The notes beneath the pieces are model-generated. The model searched no databases and had not been told where the DNA came from. It saw only the letters and a program-made list of their open reading frames with translations. From Cyrtodaria siliqua (Eukaryota; Mollusca; Bivalvia; Adapedonta; Hiatellidae), in the NCBI GenBank assembly GCA_037043455.1, contig JAWPHD010003265.1, positions 1-64,000 of the forward strand: a stretch of DNA of 64,000 bases. Direction: 5' to 3'. Positions 10,862 to 22,689 of this stretch are shown here, one piece after another. Within the stretch, counting starts at the first letter, position 1. Every line of letters starts with the position of its first letter. A program made the translations under genes and the position numbers.

Positions 10862-11100
10862 TTTGTTTGTTTGTTGTATGGTGTTTTATGTCATTTTCAA
10901 TGTAATATTACATATGACGGTCAATTTTTTTGTGGTGGAGGCAGACCACCCATTTATCCTGGGTAGAACCAGTACTGTACACCTCCCGCCAACCGACACT
11001 TCCTCACTTACACGTCGAGCTCCCAGTAGGATTCAAACCCACAACGGTGACAGTGCTCCAAGAATAGGATAGCCCGACGCCCGGGGCTCTTCGAAATCTA
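10862..11100 (-). mobile_element. tRNA-derived SINE (family S), antisense copy
   Basis: Read on the minus strand, it has the GGGTTTGAATCC-type B box region (top strand GGATTCAAACCCACA), the body with TACAGTACTGGTTCTACCC, and an ACAAACAAAC-type tail. Same family as copies at 20.55, 25.2, 60.06 and 60.7 kb. It follows a short family F-like fragment (GGGGCCTAGTTTCATGCATG). Confidence 0.65.
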
Positions 11101-11149
11101 TTCCGGGCCTGTCTCATTTTGCATACAAGGAGCCCGTTGGGCCTGTCTA

Positions 11150-12320
11150 AAAAAAAAAGATCCTCAAGACAAAATACTCCCATGTGTATTCTGAACTATG
11201 AAAACATTTGCAATAAAGTAATTAAAATGTGGTTACACACAAACTGAAACAATAAGAAGTTTGAATATTTTGCCTGGCGTCGTGTCGCCATAGTGTCAGC
11301 AGTTTGTCACAACTCTGAGATCGACAATTTCTGACGTAAAACTACATTATCTTGTTATTAGGGTTGTGTTTTCGTTCCTCTTTAATAAGAAATACTATTT
11401 TTGTCACTCAAAACACATTAATGCATGAAAAAAGTTCCTAATTGATGGTATTTCGATTGAATGTTTGTGATTTTTTTTTTTTTACATAATCAAATAAGAA
11501 AAACATTTCTATTCATTATTTAATCCATCATTCTTTCTTTTATCATGTGTAAGGAGTTCCTGGAATCCTACTTTTAAAGGAATTTTACTGTAGGCTCCTA
11601 ATTCTTTAACTTGGAGAAAGTGGTGACAAAATGAAAAATATAGCCAAAGGAGGCCCTGATAGTCTAATAAAACCTGATTAAAAACTTGGCACCAAGTTCG
11701 GCTCCAGTTTCACCAAGTCGGCTCTGATTATTATCGTTTGGCAAAAGTGCTAGTACTCTCCTTTGCATCGGTTGTAAATTTCAATGTAATATATTCTATT
11801 CTAACGAAGTGATAAATAAGTCTGCTGACTAGGGAGCATAAAGTGGTAACAAAAAGAAAAATATAGTCAGGGGAGGTTCTGAGTTTGAGTAATACAAACG
11901 TAACAAATGTGTGCTATAAAAGCGAATAAAGACACATTTCCACTAAGAAAAATATATTTAAAAATATCCGGGCCTTACCATTTTAAATCAGGGCCTGTCC
12001 ATTTTCAGAAGCAACAAGCCCTGGGTCTGTCTCTTAAAATAATTTTCTTTGAGCACTGGGTGAGAGGCGAGAACGTCATTAACCCAATATTTGGCTTAAC
12101 ACCGTTTATTCTTTCAGATTGCCTCCAGTCCCTTTAATATATCCTTCTGTATATACATAAATACCATAACACAACATTAATGTCACAGCAATTGTCTTAT
12201 CCATGTATTTATTATCTGATAGCTAGTGGTTTTCTGCACAATATGTCCACCCAATCTTGTTCTATAAATATTATATAACATCATTTAAACCCTGAATGAA
12301 GCATACCTGTATTTCAATTG
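11150..12320. other. non-genic region with a divergent ~70-bp direct repeat
   Basis: Segments at about 11610-11680 and 11830-11900 share AAAGTGGTGACAAAATGAAAA-like and AAAAATATAGYCA words in the same order. About 11975-12040 resembles family G sequence, and 12115-12138 carries the end word GCCTCCAGTCCCTTTAA seen in element F at 33.4 kb. No gene seen. Confidence 0.4.
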
Positions 12321-12326
12321 CCTTGA

Positions 12327-12824
12327 AGGGGTTGATGCACTATTTTCAAACACAGTTTATTTAAAAGGGCTCTGAAAAAGTTGAAAAAAGTTAAAAGAAT
12401 TATCAAAATGCCATGAAAAATAAAGGAGATTTGACCTATTGAAAATTTGCAAAGAACATACCGGTAAATGGCCGCCATCTTGGAATGATGACGTCATCGT
12501 GCCTTTTTACCACATATGGCATATTGACAAAATATATTTTAAAGCAAAGAAAATCACTGCAAACTGATTAAAACTAAATATGCAGATGTAAACTGTATAC
12601 ATTGTACGATTATTTTTCAATTGATTTTCTTTGCTTTAAAAGGCATTTTGTCAATAAGGCGCGATGATGTCATCATTCCAAGATAGCCGCCTCCATTTAT
12701 GTTTCTTTTTAATAGATCATATCTTCTTTATTTTTCATGGCTTTTTGATAATTCTTTCAGCTTCTTTCAAGTTGTTCAGAGCCCTTTAATATAAACATTG
12801 TGTGAAAATATTGCATCAACCCCT
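12327..12824. mobile_element. palindromic MITE family D, copy 1
   Basis: Ends AGGGGTTGATGCACTATTTT and its inverse; flanks TTGA (left) and TTAA (right), so the left flank has mutated. Nearly the whole ~500 bp folds on itself: arms share GCTCTGAA, ATGCCATGAAAAATAAA, GACGTCAT-type and TTTGCTTTAAA words in inverted order. The left arm holds a YY1-like GCCGCCATCTTGG next to a TGACGTCA palindrome (12489-12496). No ORF. Confidence 0.8.
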
Positions 12825-12866
12825 TTAAAACTATAAATATACTGACATTCATTTTGTACATACAAC

Positions 12867-13170
12867 TTAAAGGCACCAACGGCAATCTTTAACTGTTTAA
12901 CAAGCATTGAAAGTAGCATTTCTATTTATATTTATCCAATTTTGAGTTTCCTTTTTTTCATCTTATCATATTTACCATAAGTTTAAATATTTTTATTGGT
13001 GCAATATAATCAACAGTTAATAATAATATAATCAACAGTTAATAATATGCAAAAACAATTTACTTTATACTATTCTTACTATTGATGACTGAACAAAAGT
13101 TATACAGAAAAAAACTAACCAGACACTGCTGAGTTTTAAAAATAATCTAAATTGCCGTTTGTTCCTTTAA
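12867..13170 (-). mobile_element. MITE family A, copy 4, with short internal duplication
   Basis: TTAA-flanked inverted ends (left TTAAAGGCACCAACGGCAAT; right GCCGTTTGTTCCTTTAA). Reverse orientation relative to copy 1. The internal segment AATATAATCAACAGTTAAT is duplicated head to tail at 13003-13046; the same segment is amplified twelvefold at 46.07 kb. Confidence 0.75.
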
Positions 13171-13464
13171 GTTTGCCAATTTTTTTGCTCTTCAAACTTG
13201 CAAACATCACCCATAGCAGAATATCCATTTCATATTGACATACAGATATAAGATTTACCTATTTACCTATTTACCAATCCTATTGCATAATAATCTGACT
13301 TGAACATGCTCCACATACACTCCCTGGTCATTACAGACATACATCTTACAGTCTTAGTCAGTATATTCATTTTATTCTAAAGAATGCTTTAGGCTAAAAA
13401 AAAATTATATGTGTGGTTCTGGTTTCCAGACTGACCCCGTTTCTAAGGGCCAATTATAAACATG
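13171..13464. other. AT-rich intergenic sequence
   Basis: Nothing recognised. Confidence 0.35.
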
Positions 13465-14229
13465 TTAAAGCTGTACAGTCCCTATTTTAACTGGTAATAA
13501 CTAATGAATATGAATGAGTCACGTGTGTAAGTAGCTTCAAATCGACGAACACCCCAAAAGTCGGTATATAAGCAGAAATCGATGCGTAAAATTTAACATT
13601 TTTATTTAGCCTCCGTACAGGTACCATCGATAAATATACGGCTCCAGTATTTATGTGATAAAAAAGTAGTTGCCCGGAACGGGATTTGAACCACAGCCTT
13701 GCACTTGTAAGTTTTGAAAGATGTACGCTGAACCACTAGACCACTGCTATTTATTGGTATGTTGTAGCATTTTTAACACTAAATAGGTATTAAGTAATAA
13801 CAAGCGCGCGCATACAAACTCATTAAGCGCTAAATAACAAGTCGAGATTTGGTTGATTTGAGGCGAAGTATTAGTATCATATTGATAACATACAGTATTA
13901 CACCTGGCAATGTTAATTTACACGTGCGACAATATGGACTACATATTTATTGATCCATCTTTAGTTGCGTTCAAATATGTAAAGTTATTTTGCCTCATAA
14001 TAAATGGTAGTAAGTATACCATTTCCTCAAGTAGCGTTGTAGTTCAGCTTTTTTTTTTGTAAAAATTACTGTTACCTGTGTATAGGTACGACGTGCCCTG
14101 GTCAATGTATACACAGTAAATGATTTCCTACGTTATATTTGCTCGCTTAAATACCGATTTCGACATGAGCTGGTGAACATGAAGTTACAAATAAAGAAAT
14201 CGATTGATATAGGGACACTGTAGCTTTAA
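13465..14229. mobile_element. TTAA-flanked element, family I, complete copy carrying a tRNA-like segment
   Basis: The left end TTAAAGCTGTACAGTCCCTA is mirrored at the right by TAGGGACACTGTAGCTTTAA. Inside, minus strand 13668-13746 is tRNA-like: A-box-like TGGTCTAGTGGTTCAGCG and B-box-like GGTTCAAATCCC. A second copy begins at 63600. No transposase ORF. The tRNA-like part may be an old SINE captured by the element. Confidence 0.7.
13668..13746 (-). other. tRNA-like segment inside element I
   Basis: It has A-box and B-box words at tRNA-like spacing, but acceptor and T stems do not pair well, so it is a SINE head or tRNA relic, not a functional tRNA. Confidence 0.45.
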
Positions 14230-15000
14230 GCAAAAAATAAATAAATATTTATTTGTTTATAATTTGTTCAATTTTTTTATTTATTTTTTGTTATTTCTGA
14301 GTGTATCTGATAACAACAAATATGTATTGCAGTTAGTTTATTAGGTTTTAAAAGTTGCTTATATATAGTTTTTGATAACGGGTACTAACTGAACCCTCCA
14401 AAATAACGGAAAAAATACACTACACCATTTATCAAAGCTCTAGCCAGGTGTTCAGGTCGTATATATGTGTGGATTTAAACTAAAGATTTATTCATGGGTT
14501 CTTAAAATACACGTGATTGAATATGCCTAAAATAAATCATGAGTTGTTTATTCTTAATTTGACGCTCCAGTTTTGGGGTTTCACCTGGATACTGTGCCTG
14601 TAGAGTTTGTATTCTGAAAATAGGAAAATTATATATATATATTATATACCTCGTTGTCATTAGGTTTAGAAACGGTGTACACATGTTGTAAAATCTGGAT
14701 GTTTTTGGCAGGATAAATACTTAGACAAAATATAAAGTGAAATCTTTTTAGAAAATAAAATATTTTCCCTACCTAAACTACCCTATTTTATAAGCATGTA
14801 ATACAAACCACACATGTAACTTTATGTGCATCAATCAATATTTGACATGCAAATATACATTTTCCGCTTTTAAACTGTCCCCAATATTCAATTAAAATCC
14901 AATAAAGTGCCATCAAGAGCAATAAGTGAGGCCATATACGATTAGTCCAAATTGAAACATAAACCTTCATGTGGTCCTACCCAGCACTACCCACTGACAT
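14230..15000. other. AT-rich non-coding stretch
   Basis: No gene or clear repeat; a short TA microsatellite lies near 14630-14645. Confidence 0.4.
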
Positions 15001-15004
15001 TCCA

Positions 15005-15230
15005 CTCATAGTTAGATTGTGGTAGCTGTACAGGGGTGGATACAGGGGGTGGGGGAGGTGGGGGGAGGGTGCCACCTAGCACTACCCACTGCCATTCCTT
15101 TCATAGTTATATTGTGGTAGCTGTGCATGGGCGGATACAGGGGTTGGGCAGTGGGGGGATGGTGCAGGATACAGAGGGGTGCGGGTGGTGGGGGAGGGTA
15201 CAGTGGGGTTTGGGGTAGTTACTTTTAACA
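15005..15230. repeat. G-rich direct repeat, ~105-bp unit, about two copies
   Basis: AGCACTACCCACTGMCATTC, then TGTGGTAGCTGT and a GATACAGGGG G-rich part, appears twice. The G-rich part resembles the repeat at the start of the window. Confidence 0.65.
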
Positions 15231-15269
15231 ATTATCTACCAAAGAACATGCACACATCTTTTCAGTTTA

Positions 15270-15610
15270 GGGCAGGGCTTTTTTCCACAAAATTGGGAAG
15301 TGGCCCAGGCCTGTCCATTTTGGAAAAAATAAAAACGCACTTATTTCTCATTTTAGGAAAGATGTTCCATCAATTAAGTAAACATGACAATACTATGCTT
15401 TATTTTTTCATCCATTATTTGTTATAATTACGGACTTCTCAGTCAGAACTGACTTAACAGACAAAAACTCATCGCAGAATTAATGCTTTTTCTCAAATTC
15501 TGAGAGATTGCTGCTTTCTGAATGGGAAAATTTTCTGCCGCAGTTGGGGAAAAAACAGCCAAAAAATTTAAATTGGGAAGATGTAAAAAAGCCCTTTAAA
15601 TAAACAAAAC
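15270..15610. mobile_element. family G-like inverted-repeat element
   Basis: Left GGGCTTTTTTCCACAAAATT and right AAATTGGGAAGATGTAAAAA-AGCCC form rough inverted ends; the interior has CTGCCGCAGTTGGGG-type words. Similar sequence is nested in MITE A copy 1. Confidence 0.45.
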
Positions 15611-16074
15611 CAATGACATCCACGCCCCCATTTGGATCTGCCCATGCTGTAACAACTTTGGCAGGAGGAGCGTTTGATTCATTGCCTTCCCTGTATATTG
15701 ATAGTTTTACAAATGACCTCACCAATAAACGCAGGCTTCCACTATCTGTCTTAATGTCACACAAAAAAACAATTTGGAATAAATACATCAAGCAAACATA
15801 AAGGATGTGCATTAACTTGGCCGTATTTATTTTATGTACATGCACAATTATACAGAGGTGAATTGTCTCCAGTTGGGAGAATATTAGGGACATATTCCAG
15901 CTTGTCACAGGACATATTCCAGCTTGTCACATAATTATAGTTTCTTATTATTAATTTATTTTTTTTGCTTTATAATTTGCTATTTTAGAGACAATGGTAG
16001 TTTATTTATGCAACCATTGCCTTACTTTAATGTCTTGTCTTTAAAGAAAACAAAACTGTTGTTATCTGTGGACA

Positions 16075-17262
16075 TGTATCTGTGGCCCCATGTCATTATT
16101 TGTGGCCCCGTGTCATTATCTGTGGCCATGTCATTATCTGTGGTCCCATGTCAGTAATTGTGGCCCAATGTCATTATATGTGGCCCATGTCAGTATATGT
16201 GGCCCCATGTCATAAGTTGTGGCCCATGTCATTATATGTGGCCATGTCATTATCTGTGGCACCATGTCATTATATGTGGCACCATGTCATTATTTGTGGC
16301 TCCATGTCAGTATATGTGGCCATGCCATTATCTGTTGTCATGTCATTATCTGTGACCCCATGTCATTATATGTGGTCTCATGTCATTATATGTGGCCATG
16401 TCATTATCTGTGGTCCCATGTCATTATTATCTGTGTCTTTGTGACTATGTCAGTTCATGTGGTCATGTCATTATATATGGCCCCATGTCATTATCTGTTT
16501 GTACTTAATATATGGACCCATGTCATGATCTGTGGCCATGTCATTATCTGTGGCCATGTCATAATCTGTGACCATGTCAATATTATCTGTGTCTCTGTGA
16601 CCATGTCACTATCTGTGTCTCTGTGACCATGTCATTATTATCTGTGACAATGTCATAATTTGTGTCTCGGTGATCATGTCATAATTTGTGTCTCGGTGAT
16701 CATACCATAATTTGTGTCTCAGTAACCATGTCATTATCTGTGTCTCGGTAACCTTGTCATTATCTGTGTCTTGGTAACCATGTCATTATCTGTGTCTCAG
16801 TGACCATGTCATAATTTGTGTCTCAGTAACCATGTCATTATCTGTGTCTCGGTAACCATGTCATTATCTGTGTCTCGGTAACCATGTCATTATCTGTGTC
16901 TCAGTAACCATGTCATTATCTGTGTCTCGGTAACCATGTCATTATCTGTGTCTCGGTAACCATGTCATTATCTGTGTCTCGGTAACCATGTCATTATCTG
17001 TGTCTCGGTGATCATGTCATAATTTGTGTCTCGGTGATCATGTCATAATTTGTGTCTCGGTGATCATACCATAATTTGTGTCTCAGTAACCATGTCATTA
17101 TCTGTGTCTCGGTAACCATGTCATTATCTGTGTCTCGGTAACCATGTCATTATCTGTGTCTCGGTAACCATGTCATAATTTGTGTCTCAGTAACCATGTC
17201 ATTATCTGTGTCTCAGTAACCATGTCATTATCTGTGTCTCAGTAACCATGTGATTATCTGTG
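16075..17262. repeat. long 20/26-bp tandem array with block duplication
   Basis: The first part repeats about 20 bp (GTGGCCCCATGTCATTATCT); the later part repeats 26 bp (GTGTCTCGGTAACCATGTCA plus TTATCT). A marked variant run containing GATCATACC recurs at 16698 and 17062, 364 bp apart (14 units), showing block duplication. Confidence 0.9.
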
Positions 17263-17451
17263 GAACAAGCTGTGTTGAAGCAGTCAGGCTGCGGAGGATG
17301 TTCATGAGAAGTATAATGACATGATTTTCAGCTAGAAATAGATCAGTAGCTATGGTAGCCATCTTAAATCTTGCACAAAGTTGAATTTTAGTTATGACCA
17401 ACTTGATATCATCAGAAATGTTCCTGCGAAGATTTGTGACACTTTCCCTTA

Positions 17452-17672
17452 GCCTCGTCCATCGGATGGGGATGTAAACCAGACGGTCCCGTGTATCGGT
17501 CTATCCTCCGAGCAAGTTAAAGAACCATAGGAATCTATTCGATAATAAGAGTAGAGCACGGTTCCCGGATTCCTATGTATCCTTCCCCTCTCTCTGAGGC
17601 GGCTCTAAAATAACCTATACTGTGTTGATGAGCCGTTAAACAACATTCATTTCAATACAATTCCATCAAATA
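17452..17672 (+). mobile_element. SINE family C, copy 1
   Basis: Shares body words AACCATAGGAATCTA, CACGGTTCCCGGATTCC, TATCCTTCCCCTCTCTC and the tail TGTGTTGATGAGCCGTTAAA with copies near 30.03, 62.3 and 62.95 kb. The 3' part ends in an ATTCAATTC-like tail. Confidence 0.6.
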
Positions 17673-18400
17673 GTTTTGGAGAGGTATCGATCCAATCAAA
17701 TAAAATAAATAAAAATAAAATTGATTTCTTTCCTCTACTGTCGTATTTTTTTGATATGTTCTTTGTGAGCTTTTACGGAATGATGGGTGGGCTCAGCGGT
17801 ATGGCGGTAAGGTAATTGGGACACGGGAGGCTTATCATGTGTGGAGTGGTTATTGATGAACGATATTTTGTTTGGTATGTTGTAGTTCTTTTTTTTCTTT
17901 TCCTTTCGATTACTATTGTTAAAACATTATTTCTTTGCTTTGTTTAACTAGATATTCATATAACCATTGTGTTGAACTCTGCCTATTTGGAAAGGACCGT
18001 AACTGATGTTGTGATAACTCGTGGTCCAATCCATTTGTAAATGCTATTTATTATTGTAATTTTTATATCACATGTTTTTATGTAATTTACATCTAGCAAT
18101 AAAATATTATTAAATAAATCAAATAAAAATAAAAAGTTGGAATTTGTTTTGCTATAACAGTCATGACTAGTATCGTCAAATTTAATCTTGGTCAGTTTAT
18201 CGGCACACTGAAACATTATTCGTCCCATCTGCGACACAGTATTTAGGTCAGCCCATCAAAGTTTTATCTTAATCCATTTACATTGAAAATCAAAACAATG
18301 AAACATCTGTGACACATATGCAGGTCAGTGTGATATCAGAGTGAGATATCAGACGCTATCTTGTGTCCATAAAATATGCATAGTTTTTCAATTTTCTCTG
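17673..18400. other. AT-rich non-coding stretch
   Basis: No gene, RNA or clear repeat recognised. Confidence 0.4.
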
Positions 18401-18404
18401 TTAT

Positions 18405-18870
18405 CTTAAATTCTTGATTTATCTCAAAAATTCTGATAAAAGTACCCCGATTTATTTCACAAATACTGATTTACCTCAAAAATATAAATTTATCTCAGAA
18501 GTTTTCATAAAATTAGACTTATCTCAAAAACACTGATTTATCAAAATGAATGATTGATCTCAATAATACATATTTATCTCACAGAATATTGTGATATCTC
18601 AAACACAAGAACACTAATCTACTAAGTGTGACCCTGACCTTTGAGGTACACACCCGACCCTTGTACACGACACACATGCCCATTATATAATGGTTAACAT
18701 CTGTGCGAGTTTCATGGAAATTCTATAGTTCTTTCAAAGTTATGTCTGAGACATGTTTGTTTTGGACGGAAGGACGAACGGACAGACACTGTGATTACTA
18801 TACGCCACCATTAGGGGGCATAAAAATACTGATTTATCTCAAAAACACGGATTTATCTCACAAAATATTG
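18405..18870. repeat. irregular GATTTATCTCAAAAA repeat split by a dispersed repeat
   Basis: GATTTATCTCAAAAA-type words recur irregularly before about 18610 and after about 18830. Between them sits a segment with a GGACGGAAGGACGAACGGAC tail-like run and ATTAGGGGGCATAA, the 3' end of a dispersed family also seen near 37.43 and 39.5 kb. Confidence 0.55.
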
Positions 18871-19061
18871 TTATTTTAAACACAAGAACACCATCTCAAT
18901 TGATCTACTAAGAGGCTTAACCTCAATCCCAAAAGAGAAGAGGTCAACAATAAAATATTTTCTTTTTAAACGAGGCTGGAACGTCGCCATACGACCTTAG
19001 CTGTTGGTGTCGCCAATTCAATTCAATTCTTTTTTAAATGGATGCAAGACATCTTGGACAT

Positions 19062-19255
19062 TTAACCCTTGACCTGTTAAGCACTACTATAATAGCCTTT
19101 ATGTCCATTGTAAGTCGAGATCAGCATGGCATGTGAATCAGGATTTACAATGTCCAGCTGCTGATCAGTCATTTTCTCCAAAACACCCTTTGTCACATAT
19201 GGAATTGTCTTAATTCAAAGAAAGAACAGTCCATTATATATATGTAGCGGGTTAA
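19062..19255 (+). mobile_element. MITE family B, copy 1
   Basis: Left TTAACCCTTGACCTGTTAAG, right TAGCGGGTTAA; interior shares TATAATAGCCTTTATGTCCA and CCAGCTGCTGATCAGTCA words with the other four copies. Confidence 0.7.
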
Positions 19256-19385
19256 ATAAATATAAATATCCTTCACCTCGGTTCAAAAATAAGGTGAAAA
19301 AGGTTTGCTGCTTAGCAAACTTTGAGATATATATATATATAAGAAATGTACCTATCAAGTTTCATGTAAATATGTTGATGTTGCT

Positions 19386-19430
19386 TAGGAGTAGCAAGGA
19401 GTAGCAAGGAGTAGCCAGGAGTAACAAACA
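19386..19430. repeat. 11-bp tandem repeat, four copies
   Basis: Units of GGAGTAGCAA(A/G/C) in succession. Confidence 0.8.
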
Positions 19431-19719
19431 GAAAAAGTTATTAATTAAACACACAGGTTGGTAATGGATGGAGGATGGGCCAAATATTGGAAATCAATCC
19501 TGATCCAAACTAGGGTGTGTTTTTTTCCATACAATTTTGATAGGAGGGGTTGGGGGTCGATAAGTATGTACGTAAAATTATTTGTTCTATTTTCACAAAG
19601 TAAAAGTTTCCGGGTTTGTCAGGTTTAACAAATAATTTTATTATTGTTGGTTTTGTTTTAGTAGGGCCCACTAAAACAAAGAGGAACATAACTCCAAACT
19701 TGAAATCTATATTTTTTTA

Positions 19720-19920
19720 ACTCATTTTTTCTCCCATTTCTAGTCATGTGAGACAGATGTTTTCCTCATGCGAGATAACTCTATCTTACATGACATGTGA
19801 CTCTTAACGTGAAACGTCATGAAGTCACGGTGGTGAAGTCGCCTCATTCTAGCGTAAAATCAAATGCAGTCATTATAGTATGCTTGGACTAAGTGGAAAT
19901 GGGAGAAAAATAATCCATCA
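19720..19920. repeat. short inverted-repeat element
   Basis: TTTTTCTCCCATTTC at about 19728 is matched inverted by GAAATGGGAGAAAAA at about 19898, about 185 bp end to end; likely a small MITE. Confidence 0.45.
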
Positions 19921-20054
19921 TGAGTTTATCCATGTGAGACAGGGAAACTAGGCAGAGCCTCGTCCCTGGTTACAATTCTGACCATCGGGTGAGATTTCCC
20001 TATCTCACATGGATACTCATGATGGATTCTTATAATCTTTCATATAGAATGGTG

Positions 20055-20210
20055 TTAAAAGGACACTCGGCAATCTGGATTGTTTTTATTATGATACTCT
20101 ACATATCCCGCCCTTTATTAATCATGAGAATAGTTCAAAGCCAATTGTTTTTGCATATTAATAACTGTTGATAGTGGACCAAAAATATATGTATATATAT
20201 ATTTACTATA
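20055..20210 (+). mobile_element. MITE family A, copy 5, right part missing
   Basis: Starts TTAAAAGGACACTCGGCAAT and carries the interior words AATAGTT, AATTGTTTTTGCATATTAAT; the right end is absent. Confidence 0.6.
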
Positions 20211-20544
20211 TACTTTCCAGTGAAATAGTGGATTTTATGATTAAAATAAAACCTTATATTTTCATTGTTTATATTTCACATGTGAAAATATAATATATTT
20301 TCACTATGATGTCATGCAACTGTTGACGTTGTTTACGTTGTTGACGTCATATTGACGCCATTGTTTTGACGCATTATATGTTTTCTGCATATATTTCCAG
20401 GTTGTGAATAGATTATATATAATAAATAGAATATTTGTTGGTTTGTCGTGTGTCAAAGTGAGAAAACTCAATGAAAATAAATCCTATATTCACTCAAAAC
20501 AAACAAATATCCTCTATATATTTATTTTTCTAACGCATATATGG

Positions 20545-20800
20545 CCGCCATGGCCGGGTAGTAAAGACGAAGCGGGATAGTAAAGACGAAGCGTCTAAAA
20601 CTTTCTCGCCTCTCACCACTGCGAGTTTGAATCCCACTGGGAGCTCGACTTGTCAAGCGAGAAATTGTCGACTCTTACGGATGGCGGGAAGTCTACAGTA
20701 CTGGCTCTACCCAGGTAAAATAGGCTGGTCTGCCTCGTCCACAAAAAAAAAAACGTGCTAAAAATGATGTAAAATACCATTCAAACAAACAAAACAAATG
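20545..20800 (+). mobile_element. tRNA-derived SINE (family S), copy 2
   Basis: B-box region GAGTTTGAATCCCACTGGGA, body TACAGTACTGGCTCTACCC, tail ATTCAAACAAACAAAAC. The A-box head is disturbed by a short duplication (GTAGTAAAGACGAAGCG twice). Confidence 0.65.
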
Positions 20801-21135
20801 TCACATTTGTGGTACATCCACTCGATCAGTCAGTTCAGCTGTAAGTTTCTCAGGTAATTTGAAATCAAGATCTGTCAAGAATGCCAACTATGAGCCCAGA
20901 TCAGCCCCCTACCACTGACCCCTCTATTCAGTCTTACATTTATCCCTTTATTTATGATTTTATCCCTTTTAATCATGTTACAAAAACACGCAATAATCCC
21001 CCCAGTTTTATACACTATCAAAATTCCGAAGCAACACATATTTTTAAAGTTGCTGATAGAAAATAAAACCTTTACAATTTTCGAAATTCTAACGTAAAAT
21101 TCTTTGATGTTTAGGTCCTTTGTACGCAACAATAG

Positions 21136-21530
21136 CTTTGATTGGCCCGCTTATTTAGCAACATTAAGTTAGGGCTCTTAACCCAATGAAAGTGTCATTT
21201 ATTTGTTCAGTGGGGTTTGTCTCTTTCAAGCACGGTAGATATGCGTCCCGAATAAAAAATCTCAAATATTTAAATGGGATTCGAATGACAGCATATTTTC
21301 ACAATTGTCACTATTTTTTTTCTTCAAACGATTGGTAAATGGAGTCGTGAGAGATTGTATTTATCTTGTATTACTCATCGAACAAAATAAATGGTTTTAT
21401 AACATTAGGACAGTAATGGCTTTACTCAGTAATTGTAGAATTGTCAATACTTTTGCGGAAATGTGGTATAGAGCATAACATTATAAATGAATACATAATA
21501 CAAATGTAAGGTCAGAAAAAGAAAGGAATT
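21136..21530. other. AT-rich non-coding stretch
   Basis: Nothing recognised. Confidence 0.35.
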
Positions 21531-21542
21531 GAATGAGATGGA

Positions 21543-21815
21543 TTGTCAGGGCAGGTTGTGATGTCATGTCAGGTAGTGCTGTCATGTCTGGTCATGTTGT
21601 CATGTCAGGTTGTGTTGTCATATCAGGTTCAAATGTCATGTCAGGTTCAAATGTCATGTCCAGTCATGATGTCATGTCAGGTTGTGTTGTCATGTCTGGT
21701 TGTGCCATGTCAGGTTGTGTTGTCATGTCTGGTTGTGCCATGTCAGGTTGTGTTGTCATGTCTGGTTGTGCCATGTCAGGTTGTGTTGTCATGTCTGGTT
21801 GTGCCATCATGTCAG
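21543..21815. repeat. GTCATGTCAGGTTGTGTT tandem array
   Basis: An 18-bp unit at the left passes into a 39-bp compound unit at the right (TTGTGTTGTCATGTCTGG plus TTGTGCCATGTCAGG). Confidence 0.85.
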
Positions 21816-21944
21816 CTTTTTGCCATTTTTAGGCAACATAGACATTGCAGAGAAAAACTGGATAAAAAATCAATGTTAAGCAGAAAATAAAAGTTCAATT
21901 CAAAAAAAATTACATATTGCTTAATTGTATATTTAGGTCAGTAA

Positions 21945-22075
21945 GTATATATGGATTAATTGTATATTAGGTATATACTGGTCAGTTGTATTTTAGGTAT
22001 ATACTGGTCAGTTGTATTTTAGGTATATACTGGTCAGTTGTATTTTAGGTATATACTGGTCAGTTGTATTTTTAT
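21945..22075. repeat. 26-bp tandem array, about five copies
   Basis: Unit TTGTATTTTAGGTATATACT plus GGTCAG, with the last copies nearly identical. Confidence 0.85.
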
Positions 22076-22434
22076 GTCAGTTATTTGGTAGAATGCCCAA
22101 GTATACTCGGGATGAAAATCTAACCAGTGTATTATACTCAAATAATCTACTGCAAGATCCAATTAAACAATTTACTAGAATTTTTTATTGAAATGAAAGT
22201 AAATCTGGTATTATATGTTCATCTTCCATTCAGACATCATTACAATTCATAAAACATCTTACCGAGATATAAAATTACTTCCCAAATATGGCTAAGTGTT
22301 CTGGGAATCACCCCCACCCCAACCACCCACTAACTTCCCCCACTCCCCACAACACACACATACACTGACTGGGTACTTTGGGCGGTCCTGTTAAGATTAT
22401 CATTCGGGCATGTTAAAAAAACATTAAGGAATAT

Positions 22435-22640
22435 GTTTGACAGTGAAGGCAAGGTTCCCATATTCCTATTTATCCTCTGTGGGGCAGCTCAACATAACAT
22501 CAACAACGTGCTGACCAGCAGTTTAACCACAATTCAACTGTATGGGAACCGTGGTAGGCGTCCAAATTAAAACATACTTGCTTTTTCCCTCAGACTACTG
22601 TGTTCCCATTTCTAACAATATTGGCCTTTCCCCAATCTGT
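22435..22640. repeat. left copy of a ~150-bp direct repeat with SINE C sequence
   Basis: Contains SINE C words (AAGGTTCCCATATTCC, GGGGCAGCTC) and then ACCACAATTCAACTGTATGG, CTCAGACTACTGTG and AACAATATTGGCC. The same order recurs at 23245-23440. Confidence 0.6.
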
Positions 22641-22689
22641 TTTTTGTTTTTATAGAAACAAGTGACAGATTTGTCATAGTTTGTATGTT

